This document shows positions 6,913 through 13,432 of a stretch of 24,266 nt of DNA, piece after piece (the first letter of the stretch is position 1; each line of letters begins with the position of its first letter). The stretch comes from Deltaproteobacteria bacterium. GTDB taxonomy: Bacteria; Desulfobacterota; Desulfobacteria; Desulfobacterales; SURF-7. The notes under the pieces are model-generated. The model saw only the letters and a program-made list of their open reading frames with translations, ran no database searches and was not told the origin of the DNA. The stretch is taken from assembly GCA_019307665.1 (NCBI GenBank), contig JAFDJC010000008.1, forward strand, positions 1 to 24,266, written 5' to 3'. A program made the translations under genes and the position numbers.

Positions 6913-9900
6913 TCAGGAATCAGATGCCCCCAGGTATTTGTTAAGAGATGTAATCAGTTTTTCACGGTTCATTTTAATTTGGTAGTCGTCTATTCCGGCG
7001 CTTTTCCCCTTTAAGATATCATCATCACCGGCAAGTGATGTCATGGCGATTATTTTTAAATTTGAATATTTTTCATCGGCCTTAACTTTTGCGGCAAATT
7101 CAAAACCATCCATTTTCGGCATTTCAATATCGGTGACAATAATATCTATTTCATCTGAATGCCGGCCAAGGAGGTCAAAAGCTTCCTCCCCGTCTTCAGC
7201 AACGATCACACGGTATCCTTCATCCTGTAAAAAACCTTTTACCTGGTTTCGAAAAAATTCAGAGTCTTCGGCAAAAAGAACAGTTGCGATGCCTTCTTTG
7301 GGCAGATCGTCAATTGGTTCGCCAGTGACCCAATCCGGGCTGAAAATTTTAACCGCTTCGAAAATATCAACCATCAATGTAGTATGACCGTTAATAATGC
7401 TCGACCCCATAATGCCGGGCTGTTTTAACGTGAAAGCGTCAATTTTTACGGCGATGTCAATGGAGTCGACTGGGGGTGTGACAAGCAGCCCGACTTCTCT
7501 TCCGGAAAGCATAAACACGATTACTTCAAGTTCTTTAATATCCGGAAGTGGTTTGACATTGGTTACTTCACTTAGTGAAAATAAGGGGAGGGTTCCACCG
7601 CGATATTGAATAACTCTCTTGCCGCCCACATCTTCTATATTCGAAACTTTTATTTTTTCAATACGCTCCACAAGTCCGAGAGGGACGGCAAACTGTTCTT
7701 GTTCATCGTTTCTGAACAGCAGAAGAGACGTCTTGTCACTTGCTTCTTTCTTAGCCTGTTCAGATTCCAGCGCAGCTTCGACAACCCTGTCGGCTCCTTT
7801 AAGAGAAGTGAGTTCAGCCATCTGGGCAAGACCTGCAATATCCAGAATCAGAGCGACCTTACCGTCGCCCATAATGGTGGCCCCGGCATATCCGCCGCAG
7901 CTTTTTAAATGCCTGCCAAGTGGTTTGACGACGATTTCTTCAGAATCGCGTAGCCGGTCAACAATCATTCCGTATTTGAGTACTCCTGCGGAAACCACAG
8001 CAATATTTAAAGCGCTATTGCTACTAGTGCGCCTTTCATCTGTCTGGCGCGGAACCATCTTTTTTTCGGCCTGTTTTTTTTCTTCATATTCATCTTCAGA
8101 ATTGCTATTTGCTTTAAAGAAAGGGGTTGTTGTTGACCGCCTGTCAGCAATATTTTCACGCCGTTCATGATGTACTTCTTTATCATCAGGGTCCGTGAAT
8201 GTTTTTTTGAAATCAAGAATTTTTGAAAGGTTTAAAAGGGGTAATAGCGTGCCGCGAAGTCTGACGATTTCTGCATCTCCGACTTTCTCTATTCTTTTTT
8301 TAATTTGAGCTGCCGGTATTCTCAAAAGTTCATTCAAGTTTACCTGGGGAATCGCATAGCGCTCAGCGCCTGATGAAATGATCTGGCTGGGAATAATTGC
8401 AAGCGTCAGTGGGAGCTTAATACGTATTTCAGTACCTTTTCCCAACCTTGATTCAATATCGACGATTCCTCCCAACCTGTCAAGATTCGTCTTGACAACA
8501 TCCATGCCTACACCCCTGCCCGAAACGTCAGTAACATTTTTTGCAGTGGAAAATCCGGGCAGAAATATCAGTGCAATTTTTTCTTTTTGCGACATGAGGC
8601 CGGCCTGTTTTTTGCTGATCAAGCCTGCTTTGATTGCTGCGGAGGCAAGCATCTCACCGTCCATACCCCTGCCGTCATCTGACACTTCAATATTCACCTG
8701 GCCGGCTTCGTGAAATGCGTTCAGCTTGATTTGGCCTGTGGGATTCTTGCCGAGTCTCCGTCGTTCTTCCGGACGTTCTATGCCATGGTCAACAGCATTT
8801 CGTACAAGATGGGTCAGGGGATCACTGATAGATTCAATGATGGTTTTATCAAGTCCAACATTTTTTCCTTCAATGATGATACTGACCTGTTTGCCGATAC
8901 TGCTTGCAATATCCCTTACAACACGTGGAAACTTGTTAAACACGTTTGCAATAGACTGCATTCTTGTCTTCATGATCGCTTCCTGAAGCTCGGAAGTTAC
9001 CATATCGACTCTCTGGGCAGACAATTCAAGTGTTCTTGTATTGCCGGATGTAAGACCCTGAATAAGTTGATTCCGACTAAGAACCAGTTCGCCTGCAAGC
9101 GTCATCAAAAGGTCGAGAAGGCTTACGTTAACACGTAGTGAGGTTTGGGAAACATTCGGTTTTATTTGTAGTATAGGTGTATCAGGTTCCGTATGAATGT
9201 CGGATTGACTGTCAAGTCCACTTTCAGTGCCGGGATCGGGTTCCGCAATAGCATCATCCACTTGTGATATCGTCTCTTCAGGTTCAGACATCTCTGCTTT
9301 TGGTATTTCTTTTGGCTGTTCTATTTCAGACCGATTGGATTTTACGGCATACATGTCCGATGTCATATTATGCACATATTTACTGTTTACATCAAAAAGC
9401 GAAGGAATGATTTCCGGTTCTATCACTGAAGCAAACAGGATATAGAAAGGTATTTTGTTCGGGATATCATTATCAAGCGTGCCGACAGACTTGACATCAA
9501 CCATGGACTGAATAATGGTTCCACTGTTAACCAGAGATTTCAAAACCTCCAGAGGCGATCTGTTTTTTCTTTGTATATCATGAATCAGATCATATTCGAC
9601 CAGGTAAATGAATTTGCCCTCTTTTTTGGCCTGTTCAATATCAAATTTAGGCGCCTGCATAAGCTTTTTGCCGTCAGGCAGCGAAACATCAACTATATCT
9701 GAAATACTTTCTTTTTGATTGTTCGGCAATGAAGCGGTTGCTATGCCGACAAGAGAGACAATATGTTCATCTATATCAGCTGTTTCACTGTTTTCGATGT
9801 CATCAATCATGAATCGTAACTTGTCAAAAGCCTTCAAAACAGTACTGATAACTTCAGGTTGGGGCGATATTTCCCTGCCCCTCATCATGCCGAGGACATT

Positions 9901-10113
9901 TTCAATTTTATGCGCTAGTTTTTTTATGTTGGAAAGACCCACAAAGCCCGCACCGCCCTTTATGGAATGAGCGGCACGAAAGACCTTATTCACAAGGTCT
10001 GTATCAAAATCACTTCCTGCCTTTTCGATCGTCAGAAGATCAGTTTCAATATCTTCCAAATGTTCATAGGATTCTTCAATGTACATTTGCAAGGTATCAT
10101 CATCTTCGATCAT
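6913..10113 (-). CDS. cheA: Hybrid CheA histidine kinase with two CheW-like domains and a C-terminal receiver
   Basis: A 1066-residue CheA. The HPt (P1) domain is at about 1-110 with phospho-His49 in RAAHSIKGGAG. A P2-like domain lies at about 165-250, then an acidic linker to about 320. The dimerisation segment is at about 325-390. The ATPase domain spans about 395-570: N box with Asn439 (HLVRNAVDHG), G1 at DDGRGMD 479-485 and G2 at GRGVGMDV 532-539. Two CheW-like (P5) domains follow at about 575-770 and 795-925; the first is interrupted by a charged insert at about 640-700. A receiver is at about 943-1060 with phosphoacceptor Asp995. The internal receiver may act as a phosphate sink or an alternative output. 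No free CheY is encoded nearby. AAAGGAG lies seven bases before the ATG. Confidence 0.96.
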   Translation of the reverse strand: MIEDDDTLQMYIEESYEHLEDIETDLLTIEKAGSDFDTDLVNKVFRAAHSIKGGAGFVGLSNIKKLAHKIENVLGMMRGREISPQPEVISTVLKAFDKLRFMIDDIENSETADIDEHIVSLVGIATASLPNNQKESISDIVDVSLPDGKKLMQAPKFDIEQAKKEGKFIYLVEYDLIHDIQRKNRSPLEVLKSLVNSGTIIQSMVDVKSVGTLDNDIPNKIPFYILFASVIEPEIIPSLFDVNSKYVHNMTSDMYAVKSNRSEIEQPKEIPKAEMSEPEETISQVDDAIAEPDPGTESGLDSQSDIHTEPDTPILQIKPNVSQTSLRVNVSLLDLLMTLAGELVLSRNQLIQGLTSGNTRTLELSAQRVDMVTSELQEAIMKTRMQSIANVFNKFPRVVRDIASSIGKQVSIIIEGKNVGLDKTIIESISDPLTHLVRNAVDHGIERPEERRRLGKNPTGQIKLNAFHEAGQVNIEVSDDGRGMDGEMLASAAIKAGLISKKQAGLMSQKEKIALIFLPGFSTAKNVTDVSGRGVGMDVVKTNLDRLGGIVDIESRLGKGTEIRIKLPLTLAIIPSQIISSGAERYAIPQVNLNELLRIPAAQIKKRIEKVGDAEIVRLRGTLLPLLNLSKILDFKKTFTDPDDKEVHHERRENIADRRSTTTPFFKANSNSEDEYEEKKQAEKKMVPRQTDERRTSSNSALNIAVVSAGVLKYGMIVDRLRDSEEIVVKPLGRHLKSCGGYAGATIMGDGKVALILDIAGLAQMAELTSLKGADRVVEAALESEQAKKEASDKTSLLLFRNDEQEQFAVPLGLVERIEKIKVSNIEDVGGKRVIQYRGGTLPLFSLSEVTNVKPLPDIKELEVIVFMLSGREVGLLVTPPVDSIDIAVKIDAFTLKQPGIMGSSIINGHTTLMVDIFEAVKIFSPDWVTGEPIDDLPKEGIATVLFAEDSEFFRNQVKGFLQDEGYRVIVAEDGEEAFDLLGRHSDEIDIIVTDIEMPKMDGFEFAAKVKADEKYSNLKIIAMTSLAGDDDILKGKSAGIDDYQIKMNREKLITSLNKYLGASDS

Positions 10114-10157
10114 TATTCAGCTCCTTTGGGCTTAGGTTTAGAAGTGCCTCAATAGAA

Positions 10158-10181
10158 CCTCAAAATCTTGAGGTGTTTTTT
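10158..10181 (+). terminator. Hairpin plus T-run upstream of cheA
   Basis: CCTCAA, loop AATC, TTGAGG, then TGTTTTTT form a terminator-like hairpin reading on the plus strand. No plus-strand gene precedes it, because both flanking genes are on the minus strand. It could stop antisense transcription through the che operon, or work as a 5'-leader hairpin of cheA. Both are inferences from position. Confidence 0.35.
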
Positions 10182-10207
10182 GAAGTTCATGTTATCTAAT
10201 TACAAAA

Positions 10208-10236
10208 TGCATATAGGATAATTTTGTGCAAGTCAA
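10208..10236 (-). promoter_or_regulatory. Candidate sigma-70-type promoter of the che operon
   Basis: On the minus strand TTGACT (complement of 10231-10236) is followed after 17 bases by TATGCA, or after 15 bases by TATATG. The -10 element is poor. The spacer and -10 overlap a 7-bp inverted repeat, ACAAAAT at 10202-10208 and ATTTTGT at 10221-10227, which could be an operator. It lies about 95-120 bases upstream of cheA. No clear sigma-54 or flagellar sigma-28 motif was seen. Confidence 0.35.
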
Positions 10237-10283
10237 ACCATCACTGAATGGAAAATACTTAATTATATCAATTTCACGAACGT

Positions 10284-10295
10284 CCCCCCCCCCCC
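10284..10295. repeat. Homopolymer tract of 12 C (12 G on the coding strand)
   Basis: Twelve consecutive C at 10284-10295, starting six bases past the stop of the ATC-hydrolase-like gene on the minus strand. Such tracts slip easily in replication and in sequencing, so the exact length is uncertain. It is outside any coding frame. Confidence 0.9.
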
Positions 10296-10301
10296 TTCTT
10301 C

Positions 10302-10853
10302 TTATTTGTTTTCCTCTTTTAGTATATACCTGAAAAGGCAGTGGTCTTTTCCGGTTTTTTGACGCTGTTCAAGGACTAACTTTACGTCAGGATTATAACC
10401 GTCAAGGATAGCATAATCCGCATACTTGCAGTATAATTTTGCGTATTCACCAAGGCCCCATTTTTCAGCAGCATTATAGAAGTTGCATGAGCTGACTTCT
10501 GCTTCAAGGTCACCATCGGGCAGACTGGGTTTGGCTGAAAAATTGTCAGGGGAGATATCCGTGTAAAGCAGCCAATTTCGTAAAGATAAAGGTTTCCCAA
10601 GGTCTTTTGCGGTTTGTGCGATCCGTTTTCCTCTTTCTCTTCCAAAAGACTCTACAGCCTTTTTGATCAACGCCTCTCCTTTTTCAGGACCTATCTCTTC
10701 AATAATATGTTTGGTCATTGTAGCAAAAAGTTGTGCCGCAAGGCCAAAACCAGGCGTATGGTATTTTTTTCCTACTTTTAGCCGCATCAAAGCGCCTTTG
10801 GCAAGGTAAAGCAAGCTGAAGCCTTTTTTCTTTTCTCTTTGAAGATCGTCCAT
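10302..10853 (-). CDS. L-2-amino-thiazoline-4-carboxylic acid (ATC) hydrolase-like family protein
   Basis: A 183-residue soluble protein when started at the ATG at 10853, which follows AGGGGG on the coding strand by four bases; the frame could extend 20 residues upstream. The C-terminal half has the pattern I recognise from the ATC-hydrolase-like family (Pfam PF14196): a Cys-containing strand (EVSSCNFYNAAEKWG), then a second Cys segment (LYCKYADYAILDGYNP), and a final RQKTGKDHCLFRYI stretch. Founding members open a thiazoline ring in cysteine synthesis from ATC, but most relatives in anaerobes are uncharacterised and often sit beside corrinoid methyltransferase genes. Here the neighbour upstream is a B12 reactivation-domain protein, 81 bases away on the same strand. 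Substrate unknown; the family call is from memory of motifs. Confidence 0.6.
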   Translation of the reverse strand: MDDLQREKKKGFSLLYLAKGALMRLKVGKKYHTPGFGLAAQLFATMTKHIIEEIGPEKGEALIKKAVESFGRERGKRIAQTAKDLGKPLSLRNWLLYTDISPDNFSAKPSLPDGDLEAEVSSCNFYNAAEKWGLGEYAKLYCKYADYAILDGYNPDVKLVLEQRQKTGKDHCLFRYILKEENK

Positions 10854-10934
10854 TTTTCCCCCTGAAATAGTTTGCGAGATAGTATTTTTGTTTAGAGGAC
10901 AGCCTATAAACAAAGAGCACGACCTGTCAAGAAA

Positions 10935-11519
10935 TCACTTGACTCTTTTATGGGCACAAGATCCTTCATTACAGAAAAAGCAGGGTGATGCATGTTTAAT
11001 TTTTTTGGCGCCGATCATGACCGCTGAAATCGATTTTTCCGGCACCATTGCACCGGTCGGCAGACATTGCAGGTCAATAGCCTCAGGTTTCAGAAAATGA
11101 AACAACGCATCCTGACCGGATTTCAGTTTCCAGTCGCAGTAGCCGGGACTGAACCGGCGGGAATATTCATATACTTTATTGTCATCCGCATGTTTGAGAT
11201 GTCGGGTCAATTGGTTTGCCGCATATTCCGTCATAACCGATCCAAACGCATCCAGTACAAACGTCTCGAATAGCGATGTCTGTTGCGAAGCTTCAATCAG
11301 CCGGTCTATTTCTTCCCCCAGGGTCAGTATAAAACAGCACAATACGGACGGAGACTCCATATGATTCAGAAGAGACGCCCACCTGGTACTCTCGATCACA
11401 ACGTCTTTCCCGTTGATACAAGCGCCGTTCCAATTGACAACCGGCGTAATTCGGTGGAGATGACGGATCTTGATACATGCGAGCCCTTTCTCAATGATGT
11501 TTTGAATTTTACCTTGCAT
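10935..11519 (-). CDS. Free-standing vitamin B12-dependent methionine synthase activation-domain protein
   Basis: A 194-residue protein resembling the C-terminal reactivation domain of MetH. The central RRFSPGYCDWKLKSGQ segment at about 122-137 matches the SAM-contacting RxSPGYxDWPL signature of that domain. MetH itself is over 1200 residues, so this is a stand-alone version. Small proteins of this type in anaerobes probably help reactivate oxidised corrinoid proteins or act in methyltransferase systems. The C-terminus has a Cys cluster (CFFCNEGSC) that could bind a metal or an Fe-S cluster. The ATG at 11519 has no visible Shine-Dalgarno. The frame stays open upstream to about 11609 without an ATG, so the true start may be non-canonical. 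It likely forms a two-gene unit with the ATC-hydrolase-like gene. Confidence 0.78.
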   Translation of the reverse strand: MQGKIQNIIEKGLACIKIRHLHRITPVVNWNGACINGKDVVIESTRWASLLNHMESPSVLCCFILTLGEEIDRLIEASQQTSLFETFVLDAFGSVMTEYAANQLTRHLKHADDNKVYEYSRRFSPGYCDWKLKSGQDALFHFLKPEAIDLQCLPTGAMVPEKSISAVMIGAKKIKHASPCFFCNEGSCAHKRVK

Positions 11520-11684
11520 ATCTTGCGGAATTTTTTTAAGGGAGGAATTTTTCCCTTCTTTACGATCTTCAGAATGTCGAGCATTCGCATAGGTATGATA
11601 CCCTTTTTTTTAATACGGGATTACCGGAAATTCTGTTGTCAGATTTCCATATTCATATATATTCAAAATGTTAAAGAATCAAGG

Positions 11685-11712
11685 GCCGGATGGATGATGC
11701 CGGATGGATGAA
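11685..11712. repeat. Two-copy 14-bp tandem repeat
   Basis: GCCGGATGGATGAT at 11685-11698 is followed directly by GCCGGATGGATGAA at 11699-11712. It lies at the border between the B12-domain gene and the hicB fragment, where accessory DNA begins. Confidence 0.85.
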
Positions 11713-11718
11713 ATGGGT

Positions 11719-12021
11719 TTAAACATTTGCCTGAGAGTGATTTGTTTGAATCGCATGTTGTGCTACATGAACCAGAAAAGATGATCTTGACATGCCACGT
11801 TTTTTAGCAGCAGCATCGATTTGTTTAAGAGTCATTTCAGGTACTGTAATATTAACTCTGACAGTCTTTGGTCTTGCGTCAGGAACAGTAACAACCAGAT
11901 AGGCGACAGCATCAGCGGAATCTGCATCCGTCATAATTTCTTCAAGTTTTGAGGGCGCAGGTAATTGCTCACCATCTTCAAACATTCCCTGAATATGTAG
12001 AGTCAGAGCCTCCTGTGCAAG
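11719..12021 (-). pseudogene. hicB: HicB-family antitoxin, N-terminal half missing
   Basis: The reading frame encodes the C-terminal part of a HicB antitoxin. It runs from an AQEALTLHIQGM segment through EDGEQLPAPSKLEE to a ribbon-helix-helix-like end (RVNITVPEMTLKQIDAAAKK, then GMSRSSFLVHVA). Full HicB proteins are about 130-140 residues and begin with a partial RNase-H fold that covers the HicA toxin. That part is absent: homology stops near 12021 and the frame hits a stop at 12025-12027. An ATG at 11985 could still give an 88-residue DNA-binding protein. No hicA is visible, and it normally lies just upstream. Homology on the opposite strand begins at the same point as a TauE fragment, so this is a recombination join. 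Confidence 0.75.
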
Positions 12022-12203
12022 ATTTTAACCCTTCATGGGCTGTTCCGTTAGCCTTTATTACAATTATAGGTGGAATATTAGGTGGGAAGTTCTCTTTAAA
12101 AACGAAACCTAAACATCTCAAAAAACTGTTTGCGTACACAAATTGGATAGCAGCTTTATTTATGGTGGTTAATGCACTTTATACAAAAGGAGTTGTATCG
12201 TAA
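12021..12203 (+). pseudogene. C-terminal fragment of a TauE/SafE-family permease
   Basis: About 60 residues starting at DFNPSWAVPLAF look like the end of a TauE/SafE sulfite-exporter-type permease: a membrane helix with a GGILGGKFSLKTKP turn, then a second hydrophobic helix (LFAYTNWIAALFMVVNAL). Complete members are about 250 residues with seven to eight helices; the rest is missing. An ATG at 11949 opens the frame upstream, but its first 24 codons lie antisense to the hicB remnant and do not look like permease sequence. An attC-like site begins three bases after the stop, as at the end of a gene cassette. The family call rests on the tail alone. Confidence 0.55.
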
Positions 12204-12205
12204 AG

Positions 12206-12279
12206 GGCATAACAAATCGCTGCACTGGATTTTTACTCCGCTGCGCTCCGTAAAAACCAGTGAGCTCAACCGCTATGCC
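12206..12279 (+). repeat. Integron attC-like recombination site
   Basis: A 74-base imperfect palindrome. Outer arms are GGCATA at 12206-12211 and TATGCC at 12274-12279, containing GCATAAC and GCTATGC cores where integron sites have RYYYAAC and GTTRRRY. The inner arms are CACTGG-A-TTTTTAC and GTAAAAACCAGTG: perfect except for one extra A at about 12229, like the extrahelical bases of attC. The apical CTCCGCTGCGCTCCG resembles the variable end of many environmental attC sites. It starts three bases after the TauE fragment stop and precedes higBA. No integrase gene lies in the window, so this would be a stray or solitary site. The right core departs from GTTATGC by one base. Confidence 0.6.
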
Positions 12280-12290
12280 TCATAATAAAA

Positions 12291-12326
12291 ATAACGCTTG
12301 ACGTTATGCGTTATGAAGTTTAATCT
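12291..12326 (+). promoter_or_regulatory. higBA promoter with overlapping palindrome
   Basis: TTGACG at 12298-12303 and TAATCT at 12321-12326, 17 bases apart, form a good sigma-70 promoter. The -35 box is flanked by a 7-bp inverted repeat, ATAACGC (12291-12297) and GCGTTAT (12308-12314), a likely operator for the HigA-HigB complex. The -10 ends seven bases before the higB ATG at 12334, so transcription would start at or next to the start codon. Confidence 0.6.
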
Positions 12327-12333
12327 GTCTGTT

Positions 12334-12615
12334 ATGATTCAGTCATTTAAATGCAAAGAAACTGAAAAGATATTCAACAGGGTTTTTTCAAAAAAATTTC
12401 CTAACGATATTCAGCAAGTAGCTTTGCGAAAACTCCGTATGCTTAACCGCGCCAACATATTAAATGACTTGAGGGTCCCTCCTTCGAACCGATTGGAATT
12501 GTTGAAAAGAAAGAGAAAGGGGCAGTATAGTATTAGAATCAATGACCAATGGAGAATCTGTTTTAAATGGAAAAAAAGCGATGCATTTGACGTTGAAATC
12601 ATCGATTATCATTAG
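12334..12615 (+). CDS. higB: HigB-family (RelE superfamily) toxin
   Basis: A 93-residue HigB-type mRNA interferase beginning MIQSFKCKETEKIF, the usual start of this family. Later come LRVPPSNRLELLKRKRKGQYSIRIN and WRICFKW, matching the ribosome-dependent RNase core (basic residues plus conserved Arg and the QYSIRIND/WRICF strands). An upstream in-frame ATG at 12298 is rejected because it lies within the promoter. No Shine-Dalgarno precedes 12334, which fits the promoter placement and suggests a leaderless mRNA. The toxin cleaves translated mRNA and is neutralised by HigA, encoded directly downstream. Toxin first, antitoxin second is typical of higBA. Confidence 0.9.
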   Translation: MIQSFKCKETEKIFNRVFSKKFPNDIQQVALRKLRMLNRANILNDLRVPPSNRLELLKRKRKGQYSIRINDQWRICFKWKKSDAFDVEIIDYH

Positions 12616-12627
12616 GAGGTTATGAAT

Positions 12628-12924
12628 ATGAAAAAAATGAATCCCATACATCCTGGAGATGTTTTGCTTGAGGAATTTTTGATCCCCATGCATTTAAGCC
12701 AGAATAAGATTGCTTCTGATATTGGTGTGTCGCCCCGCAGAATAAATGAAATTGTGCATGGTAAAAGAAGGATTACAGCGGATACCGCTCTTCGCCTAGC
12801 CCATTACTTTAAAATGTCTCCACAATTTTGGCTTGGACTGCAAATGGATTTCGATCTTGATGCTGAAGAGGATAGGCTGGCCGACAGATTGTCGGAAGAA
12901 GTAAAAATATATAAAACGGCATAA
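12628..12924 (+). CDS. higA: HigA-family antitoxin, HTH (Xre) DNA-binding
   Basis: A 98-residue antitoxin of the VapI/HigA group, beginning MKKMNPIHPGDVLLEEFLIP. An Xre-type helix-turn-helix follows (SQNKIASDIGVSPRRINEIV, then GKRRIT), and then the family hallmark ALRLAHYFKMSPQFWLGLQ. AGGAGG at 12614-12619 overlaps the higB stop. The second ATG (12628, eight-base spacing) is preferred over 12622 (two-base spacing). HigA binds HigB and represses the promoter; the palindrome around the -35 is its probable site. Its stop codon lies within a GCATAAC sequence (12919-12925), an attC-like core half, which hints that the pair once formed a cassette. Confidence 0.92.
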   Translation: MKKMNPIHPGDVLLEEFLIPMHLSQNKIASDIGVSPRRINEIVHGKRRITADTALRLAHYFKMSPQFWLGLQMDFDLDAEEDRLADRLSEEVKIYKTA

Positions 12925-13037
12925 CCCAGTGTCCACTTTTTTGGGGAAGGTTCAGAAACCTGACAAATCTAATGACATGGAAAAATTTGCCGCCACGTAA
13001 TAAAGTTGTCAAGATATGCATACTGAGCTATCTTGGG
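12925..13037. other. Non-coding stretch after higBA; first part of a 508-base gene-poor gap (12925-13432)
   Basis: No gene is visible. It begins CCCAGTGTCCACTTTTTTGG, which looks like the end of a mobile element, and contains a small hairpin (AGGTT-CAGA-AACCT near 12949-12962). I could not find a matching inverted copy or a transposase. The remainder of the gap holds one small ORF on the minus strand (13038-13175) and then AT-rich sequence to 13432 in which I see nothing definite. Confidence 0.4.
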
Positions 13038-13175
13038 CTATCTGTATTCAACAATATCATTTACTTCGACATCACAGGATACAACAAGCGATTTAGTGAC
13101 TTTAATAATAATGTAAAACAGTACAAAAACAATCGCTAATACGCTTATTGTAAGTTGTCTGATATTTTTTACCAT
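13038..13175 (-). CDS. Predicted 45-residue single-span membrane protein
   Basis: A small ORF starting MVKNIRQL and ending VNDIVEYR. Residues about 9-25 (SVLAIVFVLFYIIIKV region) form one hydrophobic helix, with positive charges on the N-terminal side (Lys3, Arg6) and an acidic tail, so the tail is probably outside. GGAG lies seven bases before the ATG on the coding strand, a good ribosome binding site. One Cys lies in the tail (Cys36). I recognise no family. It stands alone between higBA and the cobO operon, and its coding status rests only on the ribosome binding site and plausible topology. Confidence 0.4.
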   Translation of the reverse strand: MVKNIRQLTISVLAIVFVLFYIIIKVTKSLVVSCDVEVNDIVEYR

Positions 13176-13432
13176 TACTTTGCTCCATTTGCTTCTTTAG
13201 TTGCCAGGTGCAACAATAAAATGCCAATACAGCTTCACATGACTTCTGGTATCTATTAATGAGATTGATGCAATTTTAGTACCACTAGTTAAAAACAGCG
13301 TAATTTACTGTCAGGCGTGAATTTACAAGAAGACTACTTTTGGGTGGATAGTTGAAAAGCAGAAAAAAATATCATAAAAGTGTGTAGTTAAAGTAATAAA
13401 AAGCGATTTGCCGAGTTTGTTTTCACTCATAA

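Noticed and set aside
7619..8170. 183-residue open frame on the plus strand inside cheA
   Set aside because: It is antisense to the conserved CheW-like part of CheA, Ser-rich and low in complexity, with no ribosome binding site or family match.
8710..9138. 142-residue open frame on the plus strand inside cheA
   Set aside because: Antisense to the kinase core; sequence looks random and lacks a ribosome binding site.
11067..11711. Several plus-strand open frames opposite the B12 reactivation gene
   Set aside because: They overlap a gene with clear family motifs on the other strand and show none of their own.
11685..11712. Tandem repeat as start of a CRISPR array
   Set aside because: Only two directly adjacent 14-base copies without spacers.
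11949..12020. N-terminal extension of the TauE-like frame from ATG 11949
   Set aside because: This part is antisense to the hicB remnant and does not look like a membrane protein.
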